Origin: Thalassorhabdomicrobium marinisediminis
Lineage (GTDB): Bacteria > Pseudomonadota > Alphaproteobacteria > Rhodobacterales > Rhodobacteraceae
Direction of reading: 5' to 3'
DNA length: 64,000 nucleotides
Assembly: GCF_003072065.1 (NCBI RefSeq)
Contig: NZ_QCYG01000005.1
Span: 62,001 to 126,000, forward strand
The notes under the pieces are model-generated. The model searched no databases. It was not told the origin of the DNA and was given only the letters and a program-made list of their open reading frames with translations. Shown here one piece after another: positions 18,112-26,964 of this stretch (the first letter of the stretch is position 1; each line of letters starts with the position of its first letter). A program made the position numbers and the translations under genes.

Positions 18112-18593
18112 CTTGGCGGCCACTCGCGCGCGGCCAGCAGCGCCGTGATCCGGTCCGCCATGGCCTTGGCCGCCGCCGGAGGCGTGACCCCGCCGACACC
18201 CACCCGCGACGAGATGCGCCACCACAGGCCGGGCGCCCAGCGCGCACGCGCAGGCCGGTGCAGGCGCAAGACAAACCCGTTCGACGGCTTGAACGCAAAA
18301 GTGCCCTGCTCGACAGATTGCACATCTTCCAGGGCGGCCAGCGTGCGCCCGTCCGTGTCCACCAACGCGCTGTCGGTCAGGATCAGCCCCGCCGCCGTCG
18401 CGCGATAAAGCGCCACCGCCAGCGCAAGGCTCGCCCCGCCAAGGCCAACCAGAAGCACCCGCCATACCAGCGGCTGCGGCTGCGACACCGCGCCCAATAC
18501 TAACAACAGCCCCAGCCCCGCCACCGTCACACAGGCCAGCACCCGCCGCACGGGCGAGGCGCGCAGTCGCGCATGAATGGTTCCCTGCTCCAT
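18108..18593 (-). CDS. Conserved membrane protein of unknown function
   Basis: 161 residues if started at ATG 18593 (MEQGTIHARL). Two adjacent membrane helices (about residues 17-35 and 41-60, RVLACVTVAGLGLLLVLGA and VWRVLLVGLGGASLALAVAL) are followed by a soluble C-terminal domain with TAAGLILTDSALVDTDGRTLA. That order, a helix pair and then a beta-rich domain, resembles bacterial PH-like membrane proteins. The frame stays open upstream to 18743, but that extension lacks hydrophobic or conserved-looking content. Function unknown. It overlaps the TadF-like gene end to end. Confidence 0.65.
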   Translation of the reverse strand: MEQGTIHARLRASPVRRVLACVTVAGLGLLLVLGAVSQPQPLVWRVLLVGLGGASLALAVALYRATAAGLILTDSALVDTDGRTLAALEDVQSVEQGTFAFKPSNGFVLRLHRPARARWAPGLWWRISSRVGVGGVTPPAAAKAMADRITALLAAREWPPS

Positions 18594-18767
18594 CTCAATC
18601 CCCTCGTTTCGACACAGCGCACCTATGCCACCAAGGGCACCAAGGAAAGCGCCCTCACCGTCCGCCGCCCGGCCCGTCTCATCTTTGCTTGCAAAATATC
18701 CCCGCCGGAGGCGCACCTTGCCGCGCACGATCCCGCCTGCCATTCATATGCCCCCGCGCAGCCCGCA

Positions 18768-19358
18768 TCAGACCACCCCCACGGCCCCGCGCACCATCCG
18801 GACATACAGCGCCGTGATCTCGTCCAGCGGCAGGCGTCCGCCCTCGCGATACCAGGTGGTCAGACCGGTCAGCATGGCGATGATCGCCAGCGTCGTGATC
18901 TTGCAATCGGCGATCTCGAAAACGCCCGCCGCAACCCCGTCGCGCAGGATCGCCTCAAGCTCGCCTTCATAGCGGCTGCGCAGGCGGGCCACCTCGGCGA
19001 AATTCTCAGGCGAGAGGTTGCGCAGCTCCATGTAGGACACGAACACGGCATCGACGCGCTGCAGATGGAACCGGATGTGAAAGGTGGTGAACGCGTCCAG
19101 CCGGGCCAGCGGGTCCGATGGCTGCGCATAGGCCTGCCGCGCCTCGAACAGCGCTTCCATATGGCTGCGCATCAGATCGAACAGAAGGTGTTGCTTGTCC
19201 GGCGTATAGCGATAGAGCGCGCCCGCCTGCACGCCGACCTCCTGCGCGATCTGGCGCATGGAGACCGCCGCATAGCCATGGCGCGCGAACAGCCGCAGGG
19301 CCGCGTCGCGCACTTTCGGCGCGGTGGTTTCCGCGTGGGAGCCCTGTTTGCGGGCCAT
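18768..19358 (-). CDS. TetR/AcrR-family transcriptional regulator
   Basis: 196 residues. The helix-turn-helix lies at about residues 30-56 (VSMRQIAQEVGVQAGALYRYTPDKQHLLFDLM). The C-terminal ligand domain contains FHIRFHLQRVDAVFVSYMELRNLSPENF, which resembles regulators of acyl-CoA and branched-chain amino acid catabolism, but the specific ligand is not determinable. ATG 19358 is the start that places the HTH in the usual position; longer frames run into the divergent lipoprotein gene. A palindrome 48-61 bases upstream is a likely autoregulatory site. Confidence 0.85.
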   Translation of the reverse strand: MARKQGSHAETTAPKVRDAALRLFARHGYAAVSMRQIAQEVGVQAGALYRYTPDKQHLLFDLMRSHMEALFEARQAYAQPSDPLARLDAFTTFHIRFHLQRVDAVFVSYMELRNLSPENFAEVARLRSRYEGELEAILRDGVAAGVFEIADCKITTLAIIAMLTGLTTWYREGGRLPLDEITALYVRMVRGAVGVV

Positions 19359-19405
19359 TTGGGTCGCTCCTGTTGCTTGGCGTCCTGCTCGGGATGTCAA
19401 TAAAC

Positions 19406-19419
19406 TGAACGCTTGTTCA
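19406..19419. promoter_or_regulatory. Palindromic operator candidate for the adjacent TetR regulator
   Basis: Perfect inverted repeat TGAAC-GCTT-GTTCA about 50 bases upstream of the TetR gene, in the short divergent region shared with the lipoprotein gene. TetR operators usually have arms of this size. Short enough that chance is possible. Confidence 0.4.
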
Positions 19420-19525
19420 TTTGCAAAGCCAATTCCGGCAGTGCGGCAGACGTCAGCGCCGCAGCGCGTCTTGCCGCGCCGCCGCGCCGGCCCTATGGTC
19501 GCGCCACCCAGATGGACCCTGTCCC

Positions 19526-19804
19526 ATGCGCCTTGCGATTGCCCTTTGCCTGACCCTTGCCGCCTGCGCCGAGTTTCCCGCGCTCGAGGGCCGGGTGTCG
19601 CCCGCTGTCGCCAATGCTCCACCGCCGGAACTGGTGCCGCTTGGCCCGCTTCTGGCCCGCGCGGGCGCTGCTGAACGGGGGGCGGCGGCGGTTCCCACGG
19701 CCCTTGCCCCGCGCATCACGGCCCTGCGCGCCCGTGCCGACCGGCTGCGCGGTCCGGTGATCCCGCCGGTCACACGCGCAAGAATGCAGCGCGGCATCCG
19801 TTGA
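19526..19804 (+). CDS. Small predicted lipoprotein
   Basis: 92 residues with a lipoprotein signal: MRLAIALCLTLAAC has a lipobox LAAC with the acylated cysteine at position 14. The rest is Ala/Pro/Arg-rich (EFPALEGRVSP..., PLGPLLARAG, RITALRARADRLRGP), probably a short periplasmic helix. No family function is known to me. It lies 56 bases upstream of hom on the same strand and is divergent from the TetR gene. Confidence 0.68.
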   Translation: MRLAIALCLTLAACAEFPALEGRVSPAVANAPPPELVPLGPLLARAGAAERGAAAVPTALAPRITALRARADRLRGPVIPPVTRARMQRGIR

Positions 19805-19860
19805 TGTCCGGGCGGCGGCAGGCTAACAGGCTGCAACTTCTCGTATAAGGATCGCGCGTT

Positions 19861-21150
19861 ATGACATCTCCCCTTCGTCTTGGCATTGCCGGCCTTGGAA
19901 CCGTTGGCGTCGGTGTGGTGCGGATCATCCAGCAACAGGCTGACCTGCTGGAATTGCGCACCGGGCGCCGGATCGAGATTTCCGCCGTCTCCGCCCGCAC
20001 CCGCGACAAGGATCGCGGCGTGGACCTGTCGGATTACGCCTGGGAAGACGATCCAGTGGATCTGGCCCGCCGTGACGACATCGACCTGTTCGTGGAACTG
20101 ATGGGCGGCGACGCTGGGCCAGCCAAGGAGTCGACCGAAGCCGCACTTGCGGCGGGCAAGGACGTGGTGACCGCGAACAAGGCGATGCTTGCCCATCACG
20201 GTCAGGCGCTGGCCGAGACCGCCGAAGCCGCGGGCCGGGTGATCCGCTATGAAGCTGCCGTCGCGGGCGGCATTCCGGTGATGAAAGCGCTCACCGAAGG
20301 GCTTGCGGGGAACGAGATCAGCCGCGTCATGGGGGTGATGAACGGCACCTGCAACTACATCCTGACGCAGATGCAGGCCACCCGGCAGGGCTATGACGCG
20401 CTTTTTGCCGAGGCCGACAAGCTGGGCTACCTCGAAGCCGATCCCAATCTGGACGTGGGCGGCATCGACGCGGGCCACAAACTGTCGCTGCTGGCCTCGG
20501 TCGCCTTCGGGACGCAGGTGGATTTTGAGGCGGTGGCGCTGGAAGGCATCCAGTCGGTCACGCTTGAAGATATCGACGCCGCCGCCGACATGGGCTACCG
20601 GATCAAGCTTCTGGGCGTGGCGCAGATCACCGGACGCGGGTTGGAGCAGCGCATGTCGCCCTGCCTCGTGCCCGCGAATTCGCCCCTGGGCCAGCTTGAG
20701 GGCGGCACCAACATGGTCGTGATCGAAGGCGACAGCGTGGGCCAGATCGTCCTGCGCGGTGCGGGTGCGGGCGAAGGCCCGACAGCCAGCGCGGTCCTGT
20801 CCGACGTGATCGACATCGCCCGCGGGCTGCGGCTGCCGACCTTCGGCCAGCCCGCGACCACCCTGCGCCGGGCCCGTGCGGCCACGGCGGCGGTGCCCGC
20901 GCCCTATTACCTGCGGATGCAGCTTCTGGACAAGCCGGGCGCGCTGGCCAAGGTGGCGGCGGTTCTGGGCGATGCGGGCGTGTCGATCGACCGGATGCGC
21001 CAATACGGCCACGCAGACACCTCGGCGCCGGTGCTGATCGTCACCCACAAGGTCACCCGCACCGCGCTGGATGAGGCGCTGGAGGCGATGGAGACCACCT
21101 CGGTCGTCGAAGGCACGCCGGTTGCGATCCGCATCGAAGAGGTCGACTGA
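19861..21150 (+). CDS. hom: Homoserine dehydrogenase
   Basis: 429-residue monofunctional enzyme reducing aspartate semialdehyde to homoserine for Thr/Met synthesis. The NAD(P) fold GIAGLGTVGVGVVRII is at residues 8-23. The catalytic domain contains NGTCNYILTQM and the family signature around LGYLEADPNLDVGGIDAGHKL. A C-terminal ACT domain (about 348-425, YLRMQLLDKPGALAKVAAVL) implies threonine feedback control. The ribosome site is AAGGA, somewhat far from the ATG. Confidence 0.96.
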   Translation: MTSPLRLGIAGLGTVGVGVVRIIQQQADLLELRTGRRIEISAVSARTRDKDRGVDLSDYAWEDDPVDLARRDDIDLFVELMGGDAGPAKESTEAALAAGKDVVTANKAMLAHHGQALAETAEAAGRVIRYEAAVAGGIPVMKALTEGLAGNEISRVMGVMNGTCNYILTQMQATRQGYDALFAEADKLGYLEADPNLDVGGIDAGHKLSLLASVAFGTQVDFEAVALEGIQSVTLEDIDAAADMGYRIKLLGVAQITGRGLEQRMSPCLVPANSPLGQLEGGTNMVVIEGDSVGQIVLRGAGAGEGPTASAVLSDVIDIARGLRLPTFGQPATTLRRARAATAAVPAPYYLRMQLLDKPGALAKVAAVLGDAGVSIDRMRQYGHADTSAPVLIVTHKVTRTALDEALEAMETTSVVEGTPVAIRIEEVD

Positions 21151-21174
21151 GGCCGAGATGCCCGGACAGGACAA

Positions 21175-21195
21175 CGGGGGCGCAATTCGCCCCCG
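21175..21195 (+). terminator. Terminator-like hairpin after hom
   Basis: Eight-base perfect stem CGGGGGCG (21175-21182) with CGCCCCCG (21188-21195) and a five-base loop, 25 bases beyond the hom stop. No clear T-run follows, so termination may be partial or Rho-assisted. Confidence 0.5.
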
Positions 21196-21271
21196 CCCGT
21201 TAGCGCTTACGGTGTTGCACCTGCCCGACGGCAAGGGGTAAGCCCGTGGTGACTTACAAAGGACCAGACCG

Positions 21272-22231
21272 ATGCCCAGCCAAGACTTCAACGACCGCAT
21301 GCTTTCCTTGGGCCTTGCCCGCGTCTCCGAGGCCGCAGCCCTCGCCTCGGCCACGCTGATCGGGCGGGGCGACGAAAAGGCCGCGGATCAGGCCGCGGTG
21401 AACGCCATGCGTGAACAGTTGAACAAGCTCGACATCGCGGGCGTCGTGGTGATCGGCGAAGGCGAGCGGGACGAAGCACCGATGCTGTTCATCGGCGAGG
21501 AAGTGGGCTCGGGCAAGGGGCCGGGCGTCGATATCGCGCTGGACCCGCTGGAAGGCACGACGCTGACCGCCAAGGACATGCCCAACGCGCTGACCGTGAT
21601 CGCCATGGGCCCGCGCGGTTCCATGCTCCACGCGCCCGACGTCTATATGGACAAGCTGGCCATCGGCCCAGGGTTCCGCGATGGGGTGGTGACGCTGGAC
21701 ATGTCCCCCGCCGAGCGGGTGTCGGCGCTGGCGGCGGCCAAGGGCTGTTCGACGCAGGACATCACCGTCTGCGTGCTGGAACGTCCGCGCCATGAAGAGA
21801 CCATCGCGGAAATCCGCAGCACCGGCGCGGCGATCCGGCTGATCACCGACGGCGATGTGGCGGGTGTGATGCATTGCGCCGATGCCGAAACCACAGGAAT
21901 CGACATGTATATGGGCAGCGGCGGCGCGCCCGAAGGCGTGCTGGCGGCGGCGGCGTTGAAATGCATGGGCGGGCAGATGTACGGTCGGTTGCTGTTTCGC
22001 AACGACGCCGAGCGCGCCCGCGCCAGCAAGGCCGGGATTACCAATTTCGACCGGGTCTATACCCGCGACGACATGGTGACCTCGGATGTGATCTTTGCCG
22101 CGACCGGCGTCACCGATGGCTCGCTTCTGGCGGGCATCAAACGCGAACCGGGCTTCCTGACCGCCGAGACGATCCTGATGCGGTCAAAAACGGGGTCGGT
22201 GCGGCGCATGACCTATCGCAACCCGATCTGA
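21272..22231 (+). CDS. glpX: Class II fructose-1,6-bisphosphatase
   Basis: 319-residue gluconeogenic phosphatase. Metal-binding motifs are GEGERDEAPMLFIGEE (about residues 56-71) and DIALDPLEGTT, with the substrate loop YMGSGGAPEGVLAAAALKCMGG downstream. The length matches GlpX. An AAAGGA ribosome site precedes the ATG. hom, glpX and recJ in this order form a conserved housekeeping run in Rhodobacterales as I recall it. Confidence 0.95.
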   Translation: MPSQDFNDRMLSLGLARVSEAAALASATLIGRGDEKAADQAAVNAMREQLNKLDIAGVVVIGEGERDEAPMLFIGEEVGSGKGPGVDIALDPLEGTTLTAKDMPNALTVIAMGPRGSMLHAPDVYMDKLAIGPGFRDGVVTLDMSPAERVSALAAAKGCSTQDITVCVLERPRHEETIAEIRSTGAAIRLITDGDVAGVMHCADAETTGIDMYMGSGGAPEGVLAAAALKCMGGQMYGRLLFRNDAERARASKAGITNFDRVYTRDDMVTSDVIFAATGVTDGSLLAGIKREPGFLTAETILMRSKTGSVRRMTYRNPI

Positions 22232-22358
22232 CGCCCGATCTGACGATCGGCGCCTGCGGCGGGCGGGGGCGCACCTGCGGTGTGCCCTTTCAGGTATTTG
22301 TGAACCAGAGAAGCGAGGCGGGGCGCTTCCCCCGCCGCGGGAGAGAGGGCGGTGAGCG

Positions 22359-24119
22359 ATGACACAGACCTTGCGGCGGGCGTTCCTTAACGTCGACAGT
22401 TCGGCCACTGGCCGGCGGTGGGTTGGCCCGAGCGTTGAGGAAGATCGCCTGTCCGAAGCCATGGCGCAGGACACGGGGCTGCCCTTGCCGGTGTGCCGGA
22501 CGTTGGTGCGGCGCGGTGTTCCCTCGGGCGAGGCGGCGGCGTTCCTCGCCCCCACCCTGCGGGCGCTGCTGCCCGACCCCCGCAGCCTCAAGGACATGGC
22601 CCCGGCGGCGGAGCGCATCCTCGCCGCCGCCACGGGTCGCCAGCGGATCGCCATTTTCGCGGATTATGACGTGGACGGGGGCACCTCGGCCGCCTTGTTG
22701 TGCGACTGGCTGCGGTTCTTCAACCTGACGCCGACGCTCTACGTGCCCGACCGGATTGACGAGGGCTACGGCCCGAACGAGGTCGCCATGGCCGAGCTGG
22801 CACGGGGCCATGACCTGATCATCTGCGTCGATTGCGGCACCCTGTCCCACGGGCCGATCGCCGCGGCCAAGGGCGCGGATGTGGTCGTGCTCGATCACCA
22901 TCTGGGGGGCGAGACCCTGCCCCCCGCGCTGGCCGTGGTGAACCCCAACCGGCAGGACGAAACCGGCGATCTGGCGCATCTGTGTGCGGCGGGGGTGGTG
23001 TTCCTCTGTTTGGTCGAGGCCAATCGCCAGCTGCGCGAGGCTGGCGGCAAGACACCGGACCTCATGGGCCTGCTGGATCTTGTGGCGCTGGGCACGGTGG
23101 CCGATGTGGCGCCACTTGTGGGGGTGAACCGGGCCTTCGTGCGGCAGGGGCTGACGATCATGGCGCGGCGACAACGGGTGGGGCTTGTGGCCCTGTCCGA
23201 CGTCGCGCGGATGGATACGGCGCCGACCTCCTACCACCTTGGCTTTCTGCTGGGGCCACGGGTCAATGCCGGGGGCCGGATCGGCAAGGCGGATCTGGGC
23301 GCGCGGCTTCTGTCCTGCACCGACCCCCATGAGGCCAAGGCCATGGCGGACCGGCTGGACCAGCTCAACACCGACCGGCGCGAGATCGAAACCCAGGTGC
23401 GCGAGATGGCGCAGGCCCAGTGCGAGGCGCGCGGCACCGACGGGCCGCTGGTCTGGGCGGCGGGCGAAGGCTGGCATCCGGGCGTGGTGGGCATCGTCGC
23501 CTCACGTCTGAAAGAGGCCACCAACCGCCCCGCCATTGTGATCGGTCTGGACGGGGACGAGGGCAAGGGCTCAGGCCGCTCGGTCGCGGGCATCGACCTT
23601 GGCGCGGCGATCCAGCGGTGCGCCGCCGAAGGGCTGTTGCTCAAGGGTGGCGGGCACAAGATGGCGGCGGGGCTGACCGTTGCCCGCGACAAGCTCGAAC
23701 CCGCGATGGCGCGCCTGTCGGAATTGCTCGCCAAACAGGGCGCGGGCGACATCGGGCCGGCGGACCTCAAGGTCGATGGCCTGTTGATGCCCGGCGCGGC
23801 CACGGTCGAGCTGATTGAGCAGATCGAACAGGCCGGCCCCTTTGGCGCCGGCGCCCCTGCCCCACGATTCGTCTTTCCCGATTGCACGATCCACTACGCC
23901 AAGACCGTGGGCGCGAACCACCTCAAGGTGACGTTTGGCGACGGAATCAGCGCCCGCATCGATGCCATCGCCTTCGGCGCGCTGGACGGACCGCTCGGCC
24001 CCATGCTGCAAGGACACAACGGGGCGCGGTTTCACCTTGCCGGACGGCTGGAAATCAACACTTGGCAGGGCCGCCAGCGCCCGCAACTGCGGCTCGAGGA
24101 TGCGGCACCGGCGTCGTAG
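22359..24119 (+). CDS. recJ: Single-stranded-DNA-specific exonuclease RecJ
   Basis: 586-residue 5'-3' ssDNA exonuclease of recombination and mismatch repair. DHH phosphoesterase motifs are visible: motif I FADYDVDGGTSAALL, a VDCGTLSHG metal site, and VVLDHHLGGE (the DHH signature). The C-terminal DHHA1 motif is GGGHKMAAGLTV, followed by the OB-fold RecJ domain to the end. The 127 bases separating it from glpX contain no gene. Confidence 0.96.
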   Translation: MTQTLRRAFLNVDSSATGRRWVGPSVEEDRLSEAMAQDTGLPLPVCRTLVRRGVPSGEAAAFLAPTLRALLPDPRSLKDMAPAAERILAAATGRQRIAIFADYDVDGGTSAALLCDWLRFFNLTPTLYVPDRIDEGYGPNEVAMAELARGHDLIICVDCGTLSHGPIAAAKGADVVVLDHHLGGETLPPALAVVNPNRQDETGDLAHLCAAGVVFLCLVEANRQLREAGGKTPDLMGLLDLVALGTVADVAPLVGVNRAFVRQGLTIMARRQRVGLVALSDVARMDTAPTSYHLGFLLGPRVNAGGRIGKADLGARLLSCTDPHEAKAMADRLDQLNTDRREIETQVREMAQAQCEARGTDGPLVWAAGEGWHPGVVGIVASRLKEATNRPAIVIGLDGDEGKGSGRSVAGIDLGAAIQRCAAEGLLLKGGGHKMAAGLTVARDKLEPAMARLSELLAKQGAGDIGPADLKVDGLLMPGAATVELIEQIEQAGPFGAGAPAPRFVFPDCTIHYAKTVGANHLKVTFGDGISARIDAIAFGALDGPLGPMLQGHNGARFHLAGRLEINTWQGRQRPQLRLEDAAPAS

Positions 24120-24150
24120 AAAAAATCTTTGAAAATAGTGAAAAATCCCC

Positions 24151-24179
24151 TTGCGCCCGTCGGGGAGTTTTCCTAAACA
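24151..24179 (+). promoter_or_regulatory. Promoter of tRNA-Glu
   Basis: TTGCGC (24151-24156) and TAAACA (24174-24179) separated by 17 bases, placing transcription start a few bases before the tRNA. The first and second elements resemble -35 and -10 boxes of alphaproteobacterial stable RNA genes. The TCCCC/GGGGA mini-hairpin overlapping it could also serve recJ termination. Confidence 0.5.
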
Positions 24180-24194
24180 GCCCTCACCAAGAGC

Positions 24195-24269
24195 GGTCCC
24201 TTCGTCTATCGGTTAGGACGCCAGGTTTTCAACCTGGAAAGAGGGGTTCGATTCCCCTAGGGACTGCCA
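24195..24269 (+). tRNA. tRNA-Glu (anticodon TTC)
   Basis: Full cloverleaf with encoded CCA. The acceptor GGTCCCT pairs with AGGGACT (one G-T at the end). The anticodon stem CCAGG/CCTGG closes the loop TTTTCAA with anticodon TTC at 24228-24230. The T arm is GGGG-TTCGATT-CCCC within 24242-24257. Discriminator G, then CCA at 24267-24269. Reads GAA/GAG as glutamate. Confidence 0.97.
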
Positions 24270-24364
24270 CTTGGGATTTTCCGGACATTGCTGAACACGT
24301 GCCAATGCGGCCACCGCCACGCGGTTTGCTTTTGCGCACCCGTGGGGGTTAGACCGGCGTCGTG

Positions 24365-25027
24365 ATGATCCCTTTGCTTCTTGTCGTCTCGACGCTTTGC
24401 GCCCTGTGGTACGGGGCGGTTTTCGTGCATCGGCGCGACAGCCTGACGCGCAGTGTGGTCAAGACCGGCGCGGTGGGGGCGTTGACGGGGGTGAGCCTTT
24501 GGGCCGGTCTGCCTGTGTTGCTCAGCCTCGCGCTTTTTCTGGGGGCCTGGGGCGATGCGGCCCTGTCGCGGCGGGGTGGTCGGGCGTTTCTGCTGGGGCT
24601 TTCTGCCTTCCTGCTGGGCCATCTCGCCTATGTGCCGCTGTTGCTCGAAACCGGCGCGGGGGTCGCGGTGCTGTGGCAGGCCCCGTGGCGCGCGGGGCTG
24701 CTGGCGCTGATGTGCCTCTTGGCCGGGGCGCTCTTGCGCTGTGGCCTGACCGACCTTGGCCGGATGCGCGGGCCGGTCTGGCTTTACAGCGGAGTGATTC
24801 TGCTCATGGGGGGTGCCGCGCTGACGCTCCCCGTCATCTGGCCCGCGACGCTTGGCCTGATCGGGGCGCTGGCGTTCATCGCCTCGGACGCCCTCCTTGG
24901 TCTGGAGCTGTTCGGCCCGCCCCGTGGCCCGCGCGTGACGTGGTGGCGGGCGACGACGCTTTGGGCGCTGTATTGGGGCGGGCAGCTTTGCCTTCTGCTG
25001 TCGTTTCTGCTGCCGCCGCCTGCGTGA
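24365..25027 (+). CDS. YhhN-family membrane protein (lysoplasmalogenase-like)
   Basis: 220 residues and almost wholly hydrophobic, with about eight membrane helices. The YhhN family (TMEM86-like) shows an LGAWGDAALSR acidic motif after the second helix, FLLGHLAYVPLL, and a terminal FIASDALLGLELF segment with conserved Asp. Eukaryotic relatives cleave lysoplasmalogens; the bacterial role is uncertain. A GTG one codon earlier (24362) is an alternative start. It lies directly downstream of tRNA-Glu. Confidence 0.75.
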   Translation: MIPLLLVVSTLCALWYGAVFVHRRDSLTRSVVKTGAVGALTGVSLWAGLPVLLSLALFLGAWGDAALSRRGGRAFLLGLSAFLLGHLAYVPLLLETGAGVAVLWQAPWRAGLLALMCLLAGALLRCGLTDLGRMRGPVWLYSGVILLMGGAALTLPVIWPATLGLIGALAFIASDALLGLELFGPPRGPRVTWWRATTLWALYWGGQLCLLLSFLLPPPA

Positions 25028-25109
25028 CCGAGCATTATCAATCTTTTCAATTGAGTGTTTAGGCACCGCCACCCCTAGGCCCCGCCCACCGGTGGGCTAT
25101 GGTGGTCCC

Positions 25110-25928
25110 ATGAAAAAGCCAGTGTATTACGCCCCGCATGGCGGCCACCCGCCGCAAACGCAGCTTCTGACGGACCGCGCGATCTTCACCGACGCCTATG
25201 CCGTCATTCCAAAGGGCACGATGCGCGACATCGTGACGTCGAACCTGCCCTTCTGGGACAAGACCCGCGCGTGGATTTTGGCGCGGCCGCTGTCGGGCTT
25301 TGCCGAAACCTTCAGCCAATACATTGTCGAAGTCGCCCCCGGCGGCGGCACCGAGCAGCCCGACACCGACCCGGACGCGCAATCGGCGCTTTTCGTGGTC
25401 GAGGGCGGCGCGACGCTGACCATCGACGGAGAGACCCACGAGCTGACCGAAGGTTCTTTCGCCTATATCCCCGTGACCGCCGAATGGACCCTGCGCAACG
25501 ACACGTCGTCCGACTGCCGGTTCCACTGGATTCGCAAGGCTTATGAGTGGGTTGAGGGAATCGACGCCCCGCCCGCGCTGGTCACCAACGACGCCGACGT
25601 CACCCCGACCGAGATGCCCGACACCAACGGCGCTTGGGCCACGACGCGTTTCGTCGACCCGGCGGACATGCGCCACGACATGGCGATCACCATCGTGACC
25701 TTCCAGCCCGGCGGCGTGATCCCGTTTCTGGAAACCCACGTCATGGAGCACGGGCTTTATGTGCTGGAAGGCAAGGCGGTCTATAACCTCAACAACGACT
25801 GGGTCGAGGTTGAAGCCGGCGATTTCATGTGGCTGCGCGCCTTCTGCCCGCAGGCCTGTTATGCCGGTGGGCCGGGGCCATTCCGCTATCTGCTGTATAA
25901 AGACGTGAACCGGCACCCGGGCCTGTAA
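25110..25928 (+). CDS. (S)-ureidoglycine aminohydrolase (bicupin)
   Basis: 272 residues forming two cupin barrels. The N-terminal barrel has FVVEGGATLTIDGETHELTEGSFAYIP. The C-terminal, manganese-binding barrel has ETHVMEHGLYVLEGKAVYNLNNDWVEVEAGDF with the His/Glu ligands. These match AllE/UGHY enzymes, which deaminate ureidoglycine to ureidoglycolate with release of ammonia in allantoate breakdown. ATG 25110 (MKKPVYYAPHGG) fits the family start better than the upstream ATG. Its product is the substrate of the lyase AllA at 32926-33408, although the bhc operon lies between them. The enzyme that makes ureidoglycine (allantoate amidohydrolase) is not seen. Confidence 0.88.
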   Translation: MKKPVYYAPHGGHPPQTQLLTDRAIFTDAYAVIPKGTMRDIVTSNLPFWDKTRAWILARPLSGFAETFSQYIVEVAPGGGTEQPDTDPDAQSALFVVEGGATLTIDGETHELTEGSFAYIPVTAEWTLRNDTSSDCRFHWIRKAYEWVEGIDAPPALVTNDADVTPTEMPDTNGAWATTRFVDPADMRHDMAITIVTFQPGGVIPFLETHVMEHGLYVLEGKAVYNLNNDWVEVEAGDFMWLRAFCPQACYAGGPGPFRYLLYKDVNRHPGL

Positions 25929-25953
25929 GACCAGCCCCGATGCACGCAGCCCC

Positions 25954-26802
25954 TCAACCCTGAGCCGCGCCGCCCAGAGCGGCGGTGAGCGCGGCGGCCT
26001 CGTGCCGGACCTGCGCGCCGATCTCGTCGATACGATCGTCGGTGATCCGCGCCACAGGACCCGAGATCGACAGGCCGGCGATGGCCTCTCCGAAGACGTC
26101 GAACACGGGGGCGGCGATACAGCGCATGCCGATGTTTTTCTCTTCCCCGTCAAGGGCATAGCCGCGATCCCTTGTGACCTCGGCATCGGCGATCAGCGCC
26201 TCGGCCGTGGTCAGCGTGTGTTCGGTGAACCGCTCGACCCGCCGCGCCGACACCATACGTTTGATCTGTGCCGCGCTGCGCTGCGCCAGAAGCGCCTTGC
26301 CGATCCCCGAGGCATGCATGGGTGACAGGGTGCCGGGCGGAAAAAAGGCGCGGATCGCGTGGTCGGTTTCCGCCTGACTGAGGAACAGCACGTCATGCCC
26401 CTTGGCCACGCCAAGGTTCGCGGTCTCGCCCGTCGCCTCCATCAGGCGCCGCAGGAACGGGCGCGCGCGCTCAACCAGCGAGGTGCCGCGCAGAAACTTC
26501 GCACCGGTCAGGAAGGCCCCCGCCCCCACCGACCAGACCTGCCGCGTCTCATCGAAGGTGGCGAAGTCGTGGGATTGTAGGGTGGTCAGCACGCGGTAGA
26601 GCGTCGCCGGGGATTGGTCGAGGTCGGCCGCAAGCTCGGTCAGTGTCGCCTCTTCCAGATCACCCAGCCGTTGCAGGATCACAAGCGCCCGATCCAGCGC
26701 CTTGATCGTGTTCTGTTCGGTCTTGTCATGCCACGCCTTGGGCCGCCCCCGCGCCCGCGTCGCACCGCCCGCAGGGACGGTCGTTTTCTCGGCTCTTTGC
26801 AC
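25954..26802 (-). CDS. bhcR: IclR-family regulator of the beta-hydroxyaspartate cycle
   Basis: 282 residues from a GTG at 26802, which is preceded by a strong GGAGGG ribosome site. Longer frames exist but have none. The winged HTH lies at about residues 28-80 (ATLTELAADLDQSPATLYRVLTTLQSHDFA). The IclR ligand domain contains NLGVAKGHDVLFLSQ, SGIGKALLAQ and CIAAPVFDVFGEAIAGLSISGP. Divergent position next to bhcA is the arrangement known for BhcR, which binds the bhc promoter and responds to glyoxylate. The Arg/Pro-rich first 25 residues look disordered. Confidence 0.9.
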   Translation of the reverse strand: MQRAEKTTVPAGGATRARGRPKAWHDKTEQNTIKALDRALVILQRLGDLEEATLTELAADLDQSPATLYRVLTTLQSHDFATFDETRQVWSVGAGAFLTGAKFLRGTSLVERARPFLRRLMEATGETANLGVAKGHDVLFLSQAETDHAIRAFFPPGTLSPMHASGIGKALLAQRSAAQIKRMVSARRVERFTEHTLTTAEALIADAEVTRDRGYALDGEEKNIGMRCIAAPVFDVFGEAIAGLSISGPVARITDDRIDEIGAQVRHEAAALTAALGGAAQG

Positions 26803-26964
26803 GGAACCCTCCAGTTTCTGAAAATATTTTTTACGATATGAAAAACTTAACTCGTTGACAAGGTTGGCCTTTCCCACATTCCCGCCACCCCATGCAGGCA
26901 ATTCGAAAAAATTGATTGGGCTGATCGGGCGGCCTAGACCAAGGGTAACACGAAAGGACACCCC
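26803..26964. promoter_or_regulatory. bhcR-bhcA divergent control region
   Basis: 162 bases, notably AT-rich next to bhcR. It holds a perfect ten-base palindrome AAAATATTTT (26821-26830) and, on the plus strand, a consensus TTGACA (26855-26860) that could be the -35 box for bhcABCD, although the -10 is weak. This is where BhcR is expected to bind. GAAAGGA before bhcA is the ribosome site. Confidence 0.5.

Noticed and set aside
19420-19427. Single TTTGCAAA near the TetR gene as a second ScfR site
   Set aside because: One eight-base match is expected by chance in 64 kb; no paired copy at the proper spacing.
19453-21354. 633-codon minus-strand frame opposite hom
   Set aside because: hom is certain from its motifs; the opposite frame is a composition artefact.
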